NCBI GenBank assembly: GCA_019419995.1
Contig: JAHZHZ010000027.1
Location: forward strand, 1-13,689
Reading direction: 5' to 3'
DNA: 13,689 nt
DNA from: Clostridiales bacterium
GTDB lineage: Bacteria > Bacillota > Clostridia > Christensenellales > Aristaeellaceae
This document shows, in pieces, positions 1-7,263 of this stretch. The position numbers and the translations under genes are program-made. Each line of letters begins with the position of its first letter. The first letter of the stretch is position 1. The notes under the pieces were generated by a model. The model was not told the origin of the DNA. It made no database searches and saw only the letters and a program-made list of their open reading frames with translations.

Positions 1-1
1 A

Positions 2-3000
2 GAATTGTTTCACATCGGCATGGATGTGGAAAATATGCGTTTGAGCGAGTCGCACTATGACCTTTATGCCTCGGAAGCGCGAATTCTCAGTTATACGGCA
101 ATGATGCTCAAACAGGTGCCTCTGCGCCATTGGAAACATCTGTCCAGATCGGCGGTGCGCGTAGGAAAGGATCAGGCGTTGCTGTCCTGGAGCGGCACTA
201 TGTTTGAATATCTGATGCCCGAATTGCTGATGCACAGCCATGCCAGTTCTCTGGCAGGGCAGAGCCGTAGAGGCGCAGTAGCATTGCAGAGGCGGCAAGG
301 CCGCATATTGGGGCGCCCCTGGGGTATTTCGGAATCTGGCTACTGTGCCTTTGACCTTCAGCTCAACTATCAGTACCGTGCGTTTGGCCTGCGCAACCTC
401 GCCCTGAACGGCAGTGCCGTGGAGGACGTGGTGGCTCCCTATGCTTCGCTGTTAGCGCTTGCTTGCGACCCGGCTGCCGCGGCGGATAATTTGGCGCGAA
501 TGTGTGAAATGGGCTGGTGGGGAGAATACGGCATGTTTGAAGCCTCAGATTATCTGCATTTGGATGAAGAACGCCGTCCGCAATTGGTGCGCAGCTATAT
601 GGCCCATCATCAGGGCATGTCCTTGTGCGCCCTATGCAATGCGCTCAGGGATGACGTATTGTCCCGAACATTTATGGAGATACCGCAGGCCAGGGCTCTG
701 AAATTGGTGTTGCAGGAAAAGCCAGGTGCGCGCATACGACTAAACCGCAGGAACAGTGCTTCCCGACAAAGAAGGATTCAACTTCGCCCGGAGCGCAACT
801 TCCAGCGCATGGCCGGCAGAGAGAATGTTGCGGCGGATGTGCAGCTGCTTCACGGAGGGGAAACTACCGCACTGCTCACTTCCAGGGGCGCATGCTTTGC
901 CTGGAACCGGGGTATTCAGCTTAATCGCTTTTCTTCACAGATGGGCAATCCATTTGAAGGGATGTACGTTCATGTGCAGAGCGAAAACGGCGAGGAACGG
1001 GTGATGGGGCGGTCGGGACATATTGCCTTTGATGCGGGCAGTACGTGCTTTGAAGAGGAACTCAACGGACAAAAGCTCCGCCTGCATACAGCCATATCAC
1101 CTGAAGACGGAACCTTATACCAACAGCTTGAAATTGAAAACACTTCTCACTTGGACCAGACCCTTATCATTACGGGATGTCTGGCGGTAGCTCTGGCACC
1201 GGAACGGGACATGTGTGCACATGCCACATTCCAGAATCTGTTTGTAGAAAGCAGCTGTCTGGATAATAGAGCCCTGATACTGTGCCGCAGGCCCAGAGAT
1301 CCCGGACGGATTCTGCCGGAAATGATTTATCTGGTGTCCGGCAGTGAACCGGTGCAATGGGAGACGGATTTGGAAAAGCTCGTTGGCCGTCAAGGGGCAT
1401 TGGGCCTGCCTGGGGGCCTTGCTGGGGAATTTAGTGGATCTACGGGATCTGTGCTCAACCCGTGCGCTGCCCTGCGAGTGCGCCTAAAAGTCAGGCCGGG
1501 AGAAAAAAAGCAGATGCATTTTGCGCTTTCGCTGGTGGAAAAGGAAGAACAAAGGGCTTGCATTGCGCGGATCTCAGCTGATGCAGCGGCGGATCGGGCC
1601 ATGCAGATGGCATCGATTCATGCCAGAGCCGTACTTGCACATGTGGGGATGGATGCCCGAATGCACCGGCTGGCGCAGCGCAGCGCTGCCTTGATCTTTG
1701 ATCCAAAGCTGCGAATCGGCGTTCAGGGACCGTCGGAAGCGTGCAGCCCTGCATTGCGCACAGAGCTTTGGAGCGTGGGGATCTCAGGAGATATACCGGT
1801 GCTGCTGATGGAAATTAATGAACAGACGCAGCTTGACGGTGTTCGGGAAGCCCTCAAACTGCACGCTTTCTATCGCACGATGGGGGTGCAGACGGATTTT
1901 GTTCTGATCAATGGTTGCGCCTGCGACTATCACCAGCCAGCTCGGGGGAGTTTGAGCGACCTGATTGCTGCCAGCTATTTAAATGGGGGCATTAATGTAC
2001 CCGGCGGCGTATTTGTGCTGGAACGGCAGAATTTGACGGATGCATCCTATGCGGCTTTAACTCGTGTAGCTGCGCTGTGCCTGCGGGGAGACCAAACTGT
2101 AGCAGATCAGTTGCGCATTGTGCTGAATGAATTGCATTTGAAGACCAATTTGCCCCTTCAGTGCATGGCGGCAGATCCCCTTGAAAAACCGGAACGGCTG
2201 AAGTTTTATAACGAGTATGGAGGTTTTGAGGGCAATCAATATGTTATTTTGCTTCGGCAGGGAATGCTTCCTCCGGCCCCATGGAGCAATGTACTTTCCT
2301 CAGGAGAGATGGGGGCTATTCTCACGGAACGTGGGGGAGGATTTGCCTGGCATGGCAATAGCCGAGACGGCCGCCTGACGCCCTTTGGCAATGATGCCCT
2401 TCGGGAAGGCTGGGGATGGATGTTTTATTTATCCGATCCCAAGACTGGGAAATTCATGCGCTTGCTGCCAGGGGATATCCCTATGACGGATTTTATCGTG
2501 CGATTTAAACCGGGGCAGTGCAGCTATTTGGGAAGGGCTGAATCTATCAGCTGCGAAATCCGTATTTCTGCGGCAGAGAGTGGGCTATGCTTTGAAGTAG
2601 AACTCTTTAATGAAGGCGTCGAACGCAAACTGGAGTTGACGGGGTTTGTGGATTGGCTGATGGGTACGTTTGCCAGCGATGCGGCCGTGCTGCGCAGTTG
2701 GTCTCGCTTTGGAGCCTGTTTTGCCTCGGGTACCGCGGAGGGCATCGGATGTTTTGTATGCGATGATCCCAAGGCGCTTTCGGGTGGCGATCGCCTGAGC
2801 TTTCTGGGAATGGGCGGCATGATGGAACCTGAGGGCCTGGTCAGTGAGGAAACATCAGGCAGTGGATGGACACTGCGCGTTCCGGTACAGCTTGAGCATG
2901 GGCAGAGACATACCTGGCGCTTCCTGCTAGGCTGGGCAAAGGATATTTCTGACGCGTATAGCCTGGTTCGTGGATTTAGAAGTGGCGAGCGGCTACGAGT

Positions 3001-4531
3001 AAAACCGCAATGGACAGAATTTTTAAGTCATCTGGAGATTGAAACTCCGGATGAGGGAGTAAATTTGCTGGCCAATGGATTTTTACAGGCACAGACACTC
3101 AATGCCCGCATTTGGGGTCGCACAGGGCTTTATCAGCCTGGCGGGGCCTATGGATTCCGCGATCAGCTTCAGGATATGCTGGCTATGCTGTATTACGATC
3201 CTCAAATGGTGCGCGCACATCTGTTGCGTTGCGCTGCAAGGCAATTTGAAGATGGAGACGTGCTTCACTGGTGGCATGAACCATATACAGGTGTACGCAC
3301 GCATATCAGCGATGATTTGCTCTTCTTACCCTATGTGACGGCAAAATATGTCAGCGTCACCGGTGACGTGGCGGTGCTGGAAGACTGCATCCCCTTTTTG
3401 GAAGCTGTGGAATTGCCTCAGGATGTACACGATGTATATGCACAGATGCGCCCTACGCTGCATTGCGCCTCTCTGCACGATCACTGCATGCGCGCATTCA
3501 GGCGAGCTGCCCGCTCCGGCGAACACGGCCTGTGCCTGATGGGCGGAGGAGACTGGAACGATGGTATGAACCGCGTGGGAGATCAGGGCAGGGGAGAGAG
3601 CATTTGGCTGAGTGAATTCCTGGCAGCCTGTGCGGCAGATTATGCACACATTGCCCCCAGTGAGCGGGACAGAGCGTGGCTTACAGCGCTCAATGAACGG
3701 CTTTGCGCGGCTTTGGAGGCCTGTGGCTGGGATGGTTCCTGGTATCTCAGAGCCTATACGGATGAAGGAGAAAAGCTGGGGAGCCAGGAGAACGGCGCAT
3801 GCAAGATTGACCTTATTTCTCAGGCATGGGCAGTGCTGGCGGGCCTGGATGATAGCCGCTGTCGACAGGCAATGGAGGAAGCTTGGTCCAAGCTTGTGGA
3901 CGATGAACACAAGCTGATCCGTTTGCTGGACCCGCCCTTTGATGGAGCGGAAAGCGATCCTGGCTATATTGCCGCCTATCCCCCTGGAATTCGAGAAAAT
4001 GGAGCACAATATACGCATGCCGCATGTTGGTTTTTGTGTGCCCTGATACAGATGGGCGATGCGTTGCGAGCCCATAAAGCGCTGGAAATGCTCCTGCCCA
4101 TCAATCATGCCCGAACCCGTAGAGCAGCGGAAATTTATCGAGTGGAACCCTATGTGGTAGCTGCCGATATTTACAGCGATGCCGCGCATGCCGGCAGGGG
4201 AGGCTGGAGCTGGTACACCGGTTCTGCAGCCTGGATGTTGGAAAGTATTTTACGTCTGCTGGGCTTTGAACGCAGAGGGAACAAGGTTAGAATGAATGCA
4301 CTTTTGGGAGAGTGGGGTCAGGCTTCCATTTCACTGAAGTATGGTGGGAGTTGTTATCGCCTGGTTTGCCGTGCGGATGTGCTGCAATTGGAACTGGATG
4401 GCCGTTCTCTGGAGGGTTCCTTTATCGAAATGACGGATGATGGGTGCGAGCATATCGCTCTTTTCCCGCCAAGACAGCCAATTTTTGAAATAAAATCTGA
4501 GGAAAATTGCGAAACAAAAGTCAAAACGTAA
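2..4531 (+). CDS. Cyclic beta-1,2-glucan synthase-like protein, C-terminal part (glycoamylase-like GH189-type plus GH94 modules), 5' partial
   Basis: The reading frame is open through the left edge, so the true start lies outside the window; the first methionine-like codon (TTG at 5) has no ribosome site. Numbering residues from base 5, residues 1-225 match the glycoamylase-like module of NdvB/ChvB proteins: a GISESGY motif with E110, MFEASDY with E179, and YMAHHQGMS at 198-206. Residues about 275-730 form a first GH94-type beta-sandwich and degenerate helical part (LWSVGISGD). Residues about 740-1000 are a second beta-sandwich, and about 1030-1430 the (alpha/alpha)6 catalytic barrel, with GFRDQLQD, EDGDVLHWWHEP and GGGDWNDGMNRVG (1180-1191). 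The DWND aspartates (D1183, D1186) sit where the GH94 phosphorylase general acid lies. In known full-length enzymes a GT84 transferase in the membrane-bound N-terminal part makes linear beta-1,2-glucan, the middle module cyclises it and GH94 trims chain length. The GT84 part is not visible here. A stand-alone beta-1,2-oligoglucan phosphorylase is unlikely because those lack the glycoamylase-like module. No stop or frameshift interrupts the frame. Confidence 0.88.
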   Translation, partial: ELFHIGMDVENMRLSESHYDLYASEARILSYTAMMLKQVPLRHWKHLSRSAVRVGKDQALLSWSGTMFEYLMPELLMHSHASSLAGQSRRGAVALQRRQGRILGRPWGISESGYCAFDLQLNYQYRAFGLRNLALNGSAVEDVVAPYASLLALACDPAAAADNLARMCEMGWWGEYGMFEASDYLHLDEERRPQLVRSYMAHHQGMSLCALCNALRDDVLSRTFMEIPQARALKLVLQEKPGARIRLNRRNSASRQRRIQLRPERNFQRMAGRENVAADVQLLHGGETTALLTSRGACFAWNRGIQLNRFSSQMGNPFEGMYVHVQSENGEERVMGRSGHIAFDAGSTCFEEELNGQKLRLHTAISPEDGTLYQQLEIENTSHLDQTLIITGCLAVALAPERDMCAHATFQNLFVESSCLDNRALILCRRPRDPGRILPEMIYLVSGSEPVQWETDLEKLVGRQGALGLPGGLAGEFSGSTGSVLNPCAALRVRLKVRPGEKKQMHFALSLVEKEEQRACIARISADAAADRAMQMASIHARAVLAHVGMDARMHRLAQRSAALIFDPKLRIGVQGPSEACSPALRTELWSVGISGDIPVLLMEINEQTQLDGVREALKLHAFYRTMGVQTDFVLINGCACDYHQPARGSLSDLIAASYLNGGINVPGGVFVLERQNLTDASYAALTRVAALCLRGDQTVADQLRIVLNELHLKTNLPLQCMAADPLEKPERLKFYNEYGGFEGNQYVILLRQGMLPPAPWSNVLSSGEMGAILTERGGGFAWHGNSRDGRLTPFGNDALREGWGWMFYLSDPKTGKFMRLLPGDIPMTDFIVRFKPGQCSYLGRAESISCEIRISAAESGLCFEVELFNEGVERKLELTGFVDWLMGTFASDAAVLRSWSRFGACFASGTAEGIGCFVCDDPKALSGGDRLSFLGMGGMMEPEGLVSEETSGSGWTLRVPVQLEHGQRHTWRFLLGWAKDISDAYSLVRGFRSGERLRVKPQWTEFLSHLEIETPDEGVNLLANGFLQAQTLNARIWGRTGLYQPGGAYGFRDQLQDMLAMLYYDPQMVRAHLLRCAARQFEDGDVLHWWHEPYTGVRTHISDDLLFLPYVTAKYVSVTGDVAVLEDCIPFLEAVELPQDVHDVYAQMRPTLHCASLHDHCMRAFRRAARSGEHGLCLMGGGDWNDGMNRVGDQGRGESIWLSEFLAACAADYAHIAPSERDRAWLTALNERLCAALEACGWDGSWYLRAYTDEGEKLGSQENGACKIDLISQAWAVLAGLDDSRCRQAMEEAWSKLVDDEHKLIRLLDPPFDGAESDPGYIAAYPPGIRENGAQYTHAACWFLCALIQMGDALRAHKALEMLLPINHARTRRAAEIYRVEPYVVAADIYSDAAHAGRGGWSWYTGSAAWMLESILRLLGFERRGNKVRMNALLGEWGQASISLKYGGSCYRLVCRADVLQLELDGRSLEGSFIEMTDDGCEHIALFPPRQPIFEIKSEENCETKVKT

Positions 4532-4532
4532 C

Positions 4533-4571
4533 ATAGGAATACTATAAGTGTGAATAATAGGAATGCTATAA
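4533..4571 (+). repeat. Direct repeat, two 15-bp copies 24 bp apart, overlapping a promoter
   Basis: ATAGGAATACTATAA at 4533-4547 and ATAGGAATGCTATAA at 4557-4571 match at 14 of 15 positions. The second copy contains the -10 element of the promoter in front of the EIIC-like gene and the first contains a weaker -10-like TATAAG. The pair could be a duplicated operator, tandem promoters, or a simple local duplication. The match is seen directly; the function is inference. Confidence 0.6.
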
Positions 4572-4572
4572 T
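4564..4572 (+). promoter_or_regulatory. Extended -10 promoter for the EIIC-like gene
   Basis: TGCTATAAT at 4564-4572 is an exact extended -10 element for the housekeeping sigma factor, 33 bp upstream of the chosen start codon. There is no good -35 hexamer 16-18 bp upstream, which is common for extended -10 promoters. No terminator is visible between the glucan synthase stop (4531) and this point, so the downstream gene may be read from both this promoter and read-through. Confidence 0.55.
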
Positions 4573-4604
4573 TTTACAAAAGAAGGGCTTGGGGGTGCTT
4601 GATA

Positions 4605-5636
4605 TTGAAAACCTGGATACGGAAGGCGTACAAAAGATATATCATTGATGCTTTATCCGCCATGGGCATGGGGCTTTTTGCATCGTTAATTATTGGATTA
4701 ATTCTCACCCAACTTTCAGCAATCCCGATTCTGAGTTTTCTTGCGCCCTTTGGCGAAGTGGTCTCTGCCAGTTCACCGGTGGTGGGCGCGGCCATCGGCG
4801 TAGCCATTGGCTATGGCCTGAAGGTTGCGCCCTTGGCCATTTTTTCCTGCGCGGCGGCGGGGGCCTTTGGCTACCAACTCAGCGGTCCTGTGGGAGCTTA
4901 TCTGGCGGCGGTAGTGGGCGCGGAATTGGGTGGAAAGGTATCCGGAAAAACCCGCGTGGACATCATCGTCGTTCCTATCGTGGTCATTGTATCAGGAGGA
5001 TTAATTACCCGCCTTACGGCGACCGGCATCAATGCGGGTATTGCGGCACTTCAGCGCTTTTTGGAATCTGCCACTACGCTTCAACCGGTACCCATGGGCA
5101 TCATCGTATCGGTGGTATTCGGCCTGGCATTGACTGCGCCCATCTCCAGTGCTGCGCTGGCAGCCATGGTATTTACCGTTTCTGAGGGAGCGGAAATGGG
5201 TACAGGGCTTATGTTGGCTGCAGGTGCGGCCACTGTGGGATGCTGTGCCCAAATGGTGGGCTTTGCCGTTTCCAGTTTTCGTGAAAATGGAATCTCCGGT
5301 CTCATTGCGCAGGGCTTGGGTACATCCATGCTTCAGGTAGGCAATATTCTACGCAGACCCGCTATTCTGGTGCCGCCTACGCTGGCTTCGGCCGTTCTGG
5401 GCCCTCTGGCTACAACGCTGTTTCAGATGAAAAACAGCGGTTCTGCTGCGGGCATGGGAACTTCCGGGCTGGTGGGGCAGTTTGGAACCTGGGCTGTAAT
5501 GAGTGGGGAGGCAGGGGTGCTGTGGAAGATTCTGCTGCTGCATTTCCTGTTGCCGGCGGCTCTGTCACTGCTGATTTCGGAGTTTATGCGCAAAAAAGGT
5601 TGGATTCAGCCTGGAGATATGAAGCTGGAAGTTTAA
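4605..5636 (+). CDS. PTS_EIIC_2-like (PF13303-type) multi-pass membrane protein
   Basis: The product is a hydrophobic protein of about 343 residues. After a basic N-terminus (KTWIRKAYKR) it shows about nine or ten membrane segments rich in Gly, Ala, Val and Ile. Segments such as GAAIGVAIGYGLKVAPLA, VGAYLAAVVGAELGGKVSG and the stretch ending TAPISSAALAAMVF resemble the PTS_EIIC_2 family, which is annotated as sugar-phosphotransferase-like IIC permeases of mostly unknown substrate. No IIA or IIB domain is fused or encoded nearby, so PTS-driven transport is not shown. I chose the TTG at 4605 because GGGGGTG (4591-4597) lies 7 bp upstream; an in-frame TTG at 4599 sits too close to that site but remains possible. 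It follows the glucan synthase by 73 bp on the same strand, so a role in moving glucan-related sugars is conceivable but unproven. The gene ends at a strong terminator. Confidence 0.8.
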   Translation: MKTWIRKAYKRYIIDALSAMGMGLFASLIIGLILTQLSAIPILSFLAPFGEVVSASSPVVGAAIGVAIGYGLKVAPLAIFSCAAAGAFGYQLSGPVGAYLAAVVGAELGGKVSGKTRVDIIVVPIVVIVSGGLITRLTATGINAGIAALQRFLESATTLQPVPMGIIVSVVFGLALTAPISSAALAAMVFTVSEGAEMGTGLMLAAGAATVGCCAQMVGFAVSSFRENGISGLIAQGLGTSMLQVGNILRRPAILVPPTLASAVLGPLATTLFQMKNSGSAAGMGTSGLVGQFGTWAVMSGEAGVLWKILLLHFLLPAALSLLISEFMRKKGWIQPGDMKLEV

Positions 5637-5656
5637 ATTGCATGGTCAATTAAAGG

Positions 5657-5707
5657 GAACCGTTCTACTCCAATTTTTCTTTGAGAGGAGTGGAACGGTT
5701 CTTTTTT
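5657..5707 (+). terminator. Rho-independent terminator after the EIIC-like gene
   Basis: GAACCGTTCTACTCC (5657-5671) pairs with GGAGTGGAACGGTTC (5687-5701) along 15 bp with one G-U wobble and a 15-nt loop, followed by six T residues (5702-5707). It sits 20 bp past the stop of the EIIC-like gene. The convergent yitT-like gene ends at 5733. Read on the minus strand the hairpin is followed only by CCCTTTAATT, so it may stop that transcript less efficiently. Confidence 0.92.
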
Positions 5708-5732
5708 AGGACGAACATTTTTTTGCAGTTAC

Positions 5733-6578
5733 TTATTGAAAATCTTTAAAACCTTCTCCATAGGTATCGTGCGCCTTGCTGGAGACAATAAAGGCTTTGG
5801 GATCCGTGGAAAATACAATGCGACGCAGCCGAATGGTCTCCAGACGGCTGACTACGCATAGCAGTACCTGTTTCCGGGTGTTGCTGTACAGCCCCGTGCC
5901 TTCCAGCCCGGTTACGCCTCGATCTAACTCTGACATGATGCGCTGGGCAATTTCCTCGCTCTTGTCGGAGATGATGAAAAAGGAATGAGAGCTGTTCGGA
6001 CCTTCCAGAACGAAATCAACCACAATATTGGTGATCATGGTGCAGATCAATCCGTACATGGCGCGGCTGGCATCAAAGACAAAGGCGGATGCCAGTATAA
6101 CGAGGCCATCAATGGCGAAGATTGCCCAGCTTACCCGAACGTAGGGGCACAGACGGTGAATCAGGCTGGCCAGCATATCTGATCCGCCGGTGGTTGCGCT
6201 GCCGCGGAGGATTAATCCGAAGCCCACGCCGCAAAACAGGCCGCCGTATACTGTGGCCAGCCACATGTCGCCCACCTCAAAATCCAAATGGATGTGATCC
6301 AGCAAGAGGGATAAACCAATGGTAGCAGCCAGTGAGCGCAGGCCAAAGCGCATCCCCAGAGACTTTAGCGAAACAAGAAACAGGGGAACATTGAGCACCA
6401 TAGAAATGATACCCACGGGCCAGCTGGTTCCGCTGTTGATCAACTGAGCAATACCTGTGAAACCACCGTTGGTTACTTCATTGGGAATCAGGAACAGGTT
6501 GTAGCCCAGAACGCAAAACAGCAGACCTGAAATGATCAGTAGGGTATTTTTCGCCTCGTTTTTAAACAGGATGCGCAT
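5733..6578 (-). CDS. YitT family membrane protein (DUF161 plus DUF2179)
   Basis: The product is 281 residues with a YitT architecture. An N-terminal membrane part of about five or six segments (residues 11-195) carries family-typical loops, PNEVTNGGFTGIA (32-44) and RGSATTGGSD (125-134). A soluble C-terminal DUF2179 domain (about 198-281) contains DRGVTGLEGTGLYS (219-232). YitT proteins are widespread inner-membrane proteins in Bacillota with no settled biochemical function; the DUF2179 domain is thought to bind a small ligand. I chose the ATG at 6578 because GGGGAGGT (complement of 6584-6591) lies 5 bp upstream; a GTG at 6608 would add 10 residues but has no ribosome site. The gene has its own promoter, converges on the EIIC-like gene and diverges from the cysteine-rich gene. 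Length and motifs look complete. Confidence 0.92.
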   Translation of the reverse strand: MRILFKNEAKNTLLIISGLLFCVLGYNLFLIPNEVTNGGFTGIAQLINSGTSWPVGIISMVLNVPLFLVSLKSLGMRFGLRSLAATIGLSLLLDHIHLDFEVGDMWLATVYGGLFCGVGFGLILRGSATTGGSDMLASLIHRLCPYVRVSWAIFAIDGLVILASAFVFDASRAMYGLICTMITNIVVDFVLEGPNSSHSFFIISDKSEEIAQRIMSELDRGVTGLEGTGLYSNTRKQVLLCVVSRLETIRLRRIVFSTDPKAFIVSSKAHDTYGEGFKDFQ

Positions 6579-6624
6579 GAAGGACCTCCCCATATGCAGC
6601 TTACCCACAGCATAAATCTAATTT

Positions 6625-6653
6625 ATTATACCACGTTCTTTCAATTCCATCAA
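6625..6653 (-). promoter_or_regulatory. Sigma-A-type promoter of the yitT-like gene
   Basis: On the minus strand TTGATG (complement of 6648-6653), a 17-bp spacer and TATAAT (complement of 6625-6630) form a near-consensus promoter. TGG directly before TATAAT makes it also an extended -10. The start codon lies about 46 bp downstream of the -10. Confidence 0.8.
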
Positions 6654-6730
6654 TCTCTGGGAACCGGGTACAGACCGGAGGCATAGTAATAATCGGCCGG
6701 TTCCATATAACGGCCAGAGGAGGAAGAGAG

Positions 6731-7033
6731 ATGACATATGGACGGATGCCCCTGTTTCCGCCCTGTTGCTCACCCCGAAATTGCCTGCATATGCCCCTGT
6801 TTGATAGCTGCTGTTCTAATAACAGCTGCCTGAGCAGTTGCTGCCGGCCCAATCGGGAGGAGTGCCAGTGCGTGAGAATTCAGAACCCGGCGTGCCCCGG
6901 AGAGTTTGCAGATGTAGAGCTTTGTGTGGACGGAGATGGAAATCTGAGCATTTGCGTGCGCAGGCCGCAGCCTACACTGTGTACCTGCCCTCCGCGTCCC
7001 CGCAGACGTAAACCTCACTGCGATTGCTGTTAA
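6731..7033 (+). CDS. Small cysteine-rich protein with internal tandem repeat, unknown function
   Basis: This 100-residue protein has 18 cysteines (residues 12, 13, 18, 27, 28, 33, 37, 38, 45, 47, 55, 65, 75, 84, 86, 97, 99, 100). A consensus AGGAGG (6718-6723) 7 bp before the ATG makes it a real gene. Residues 6-20 and 21-35 are a tandem repeat of the form MPLFxxCCSxxxCL. The middle (48-78) looks like a small beta-hairpin region (VELCVDGDGNLSICVRR), and the C-terminus is basic and proline-rich (PPRPRRRKPH) ending CDCC. No signal peptide or membrane segment is visible. Such composition fits a metal-binding or disulfide-crosslinked structural protein, for example of a spore coat, but nothing here proves sporulation. 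I recognise no named family. It lies alone between two minus-strand genes, starting 152 bp from the yitT-like start. No clear plus-strand terminator follows. Confidence 0.75.
   Translation: MTYGRMPLFPPCCSPRNCLHMPLFDSCCSNNSCLSSCCRPNREECQCVRIQNPACPGEFADVELCVDGDGNLSICVRRPQPTLCTCPPRPRRRKPHCDCC
6746..6835 (+). repeat. Two 45-bp tandem units inside the cysteine-rich gene
   Basis: The units at 6746-6790 and 6791-6835 each begin ATGCCCCTGTTT, identical over 12 bp, and encode 15 residues apiece with 9 identical positions (M, P, L, F, C, C, S, C, L). The downstream halves have diverged at the DNA level while the cysteines are kept, which points to an old in-frame duplication under selection for cysteine spacing. 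Confidence 0.7.
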
Positions 7034-7149
7034 GGCGATCCGCTGAAGATCTCAGAGGGGGACGGTTACATGCCGCCGGCTTTATTGCCTTGCCGGGGGA
7101 AAGGTTTTAACCGCAACTCTCTCATCATGCTGCGAATAAAGTTGTACAA

Positions 7150-7182
7150 AACAAAAGAGCCGGATTTCTTTGGAAATCCGGC
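7150..7182 (-). terminator. Rho-independent terminator of glpK
   Basis: GCCGGATTTC (7159-7168) and GAAATCCGGC (7173-7182) form a perfect 10-bp stem with a 4-nt loop. On the minus strand it is followed by CTCTTTTGTTTTG, a T-rich tail; on the plus strand the tail is only TTCACG. It therefore serves the minus strand, about 82 bp past the glpK stop. Confidence 0.85.
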
Positions 7183-7231
7183 TTCACGACATTATAATGG
7201 CGGACAGCTCCTGCAGATCCATAGATTCGAA

Positions 7232-7254
7232 ATGCAAAACTTTATTTTTTGCAT
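7232..7254. other. Short AT-rich inverted repeat just after the glpK stop
   Basis: ATGCAAAA (7232-7239) and TTTTGCAT (7247-7254) form a perfect 8-bp inverted repeat with a 7-nt loop, starting 9 bp past the glpK stop codon. It has no U-tract on either side. It could be an RNA processing or stability stem, or chance. The rest of the 230-bp gap between the cysteine-rich gene and glpK holds only the glpK terminator. Confidence 0.3.
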
Positions 7255-7263
7255 CCGCCTCCG

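Noticed and set aside
3326..4189. Minus-strand open frame of 287 codons
   Set aside because: It is antisense to the GH94 catalytic part, whose motifs are intact on the plus strand.
5638..5651. TTGCATGGTCAATT, found again as TTGCATGGACAATT at 12330-12343, each 2 nt after a stop codon
   Set aside because: A 13 of 14 match is expected several times by chance in a window this size; the equal position is curious but no structure is shared.
7170..7198. Plus-strand promoter-like TTGGAA-17 bp-TATAAT pointing into glpK antisense
   Set aside because: The -35 overlaps the glpK terminator stem and the -10 is part of a near-palindrome (CATTATAATG); the frames downstream are antisense to glpK. Only transcript mapping could revive it.
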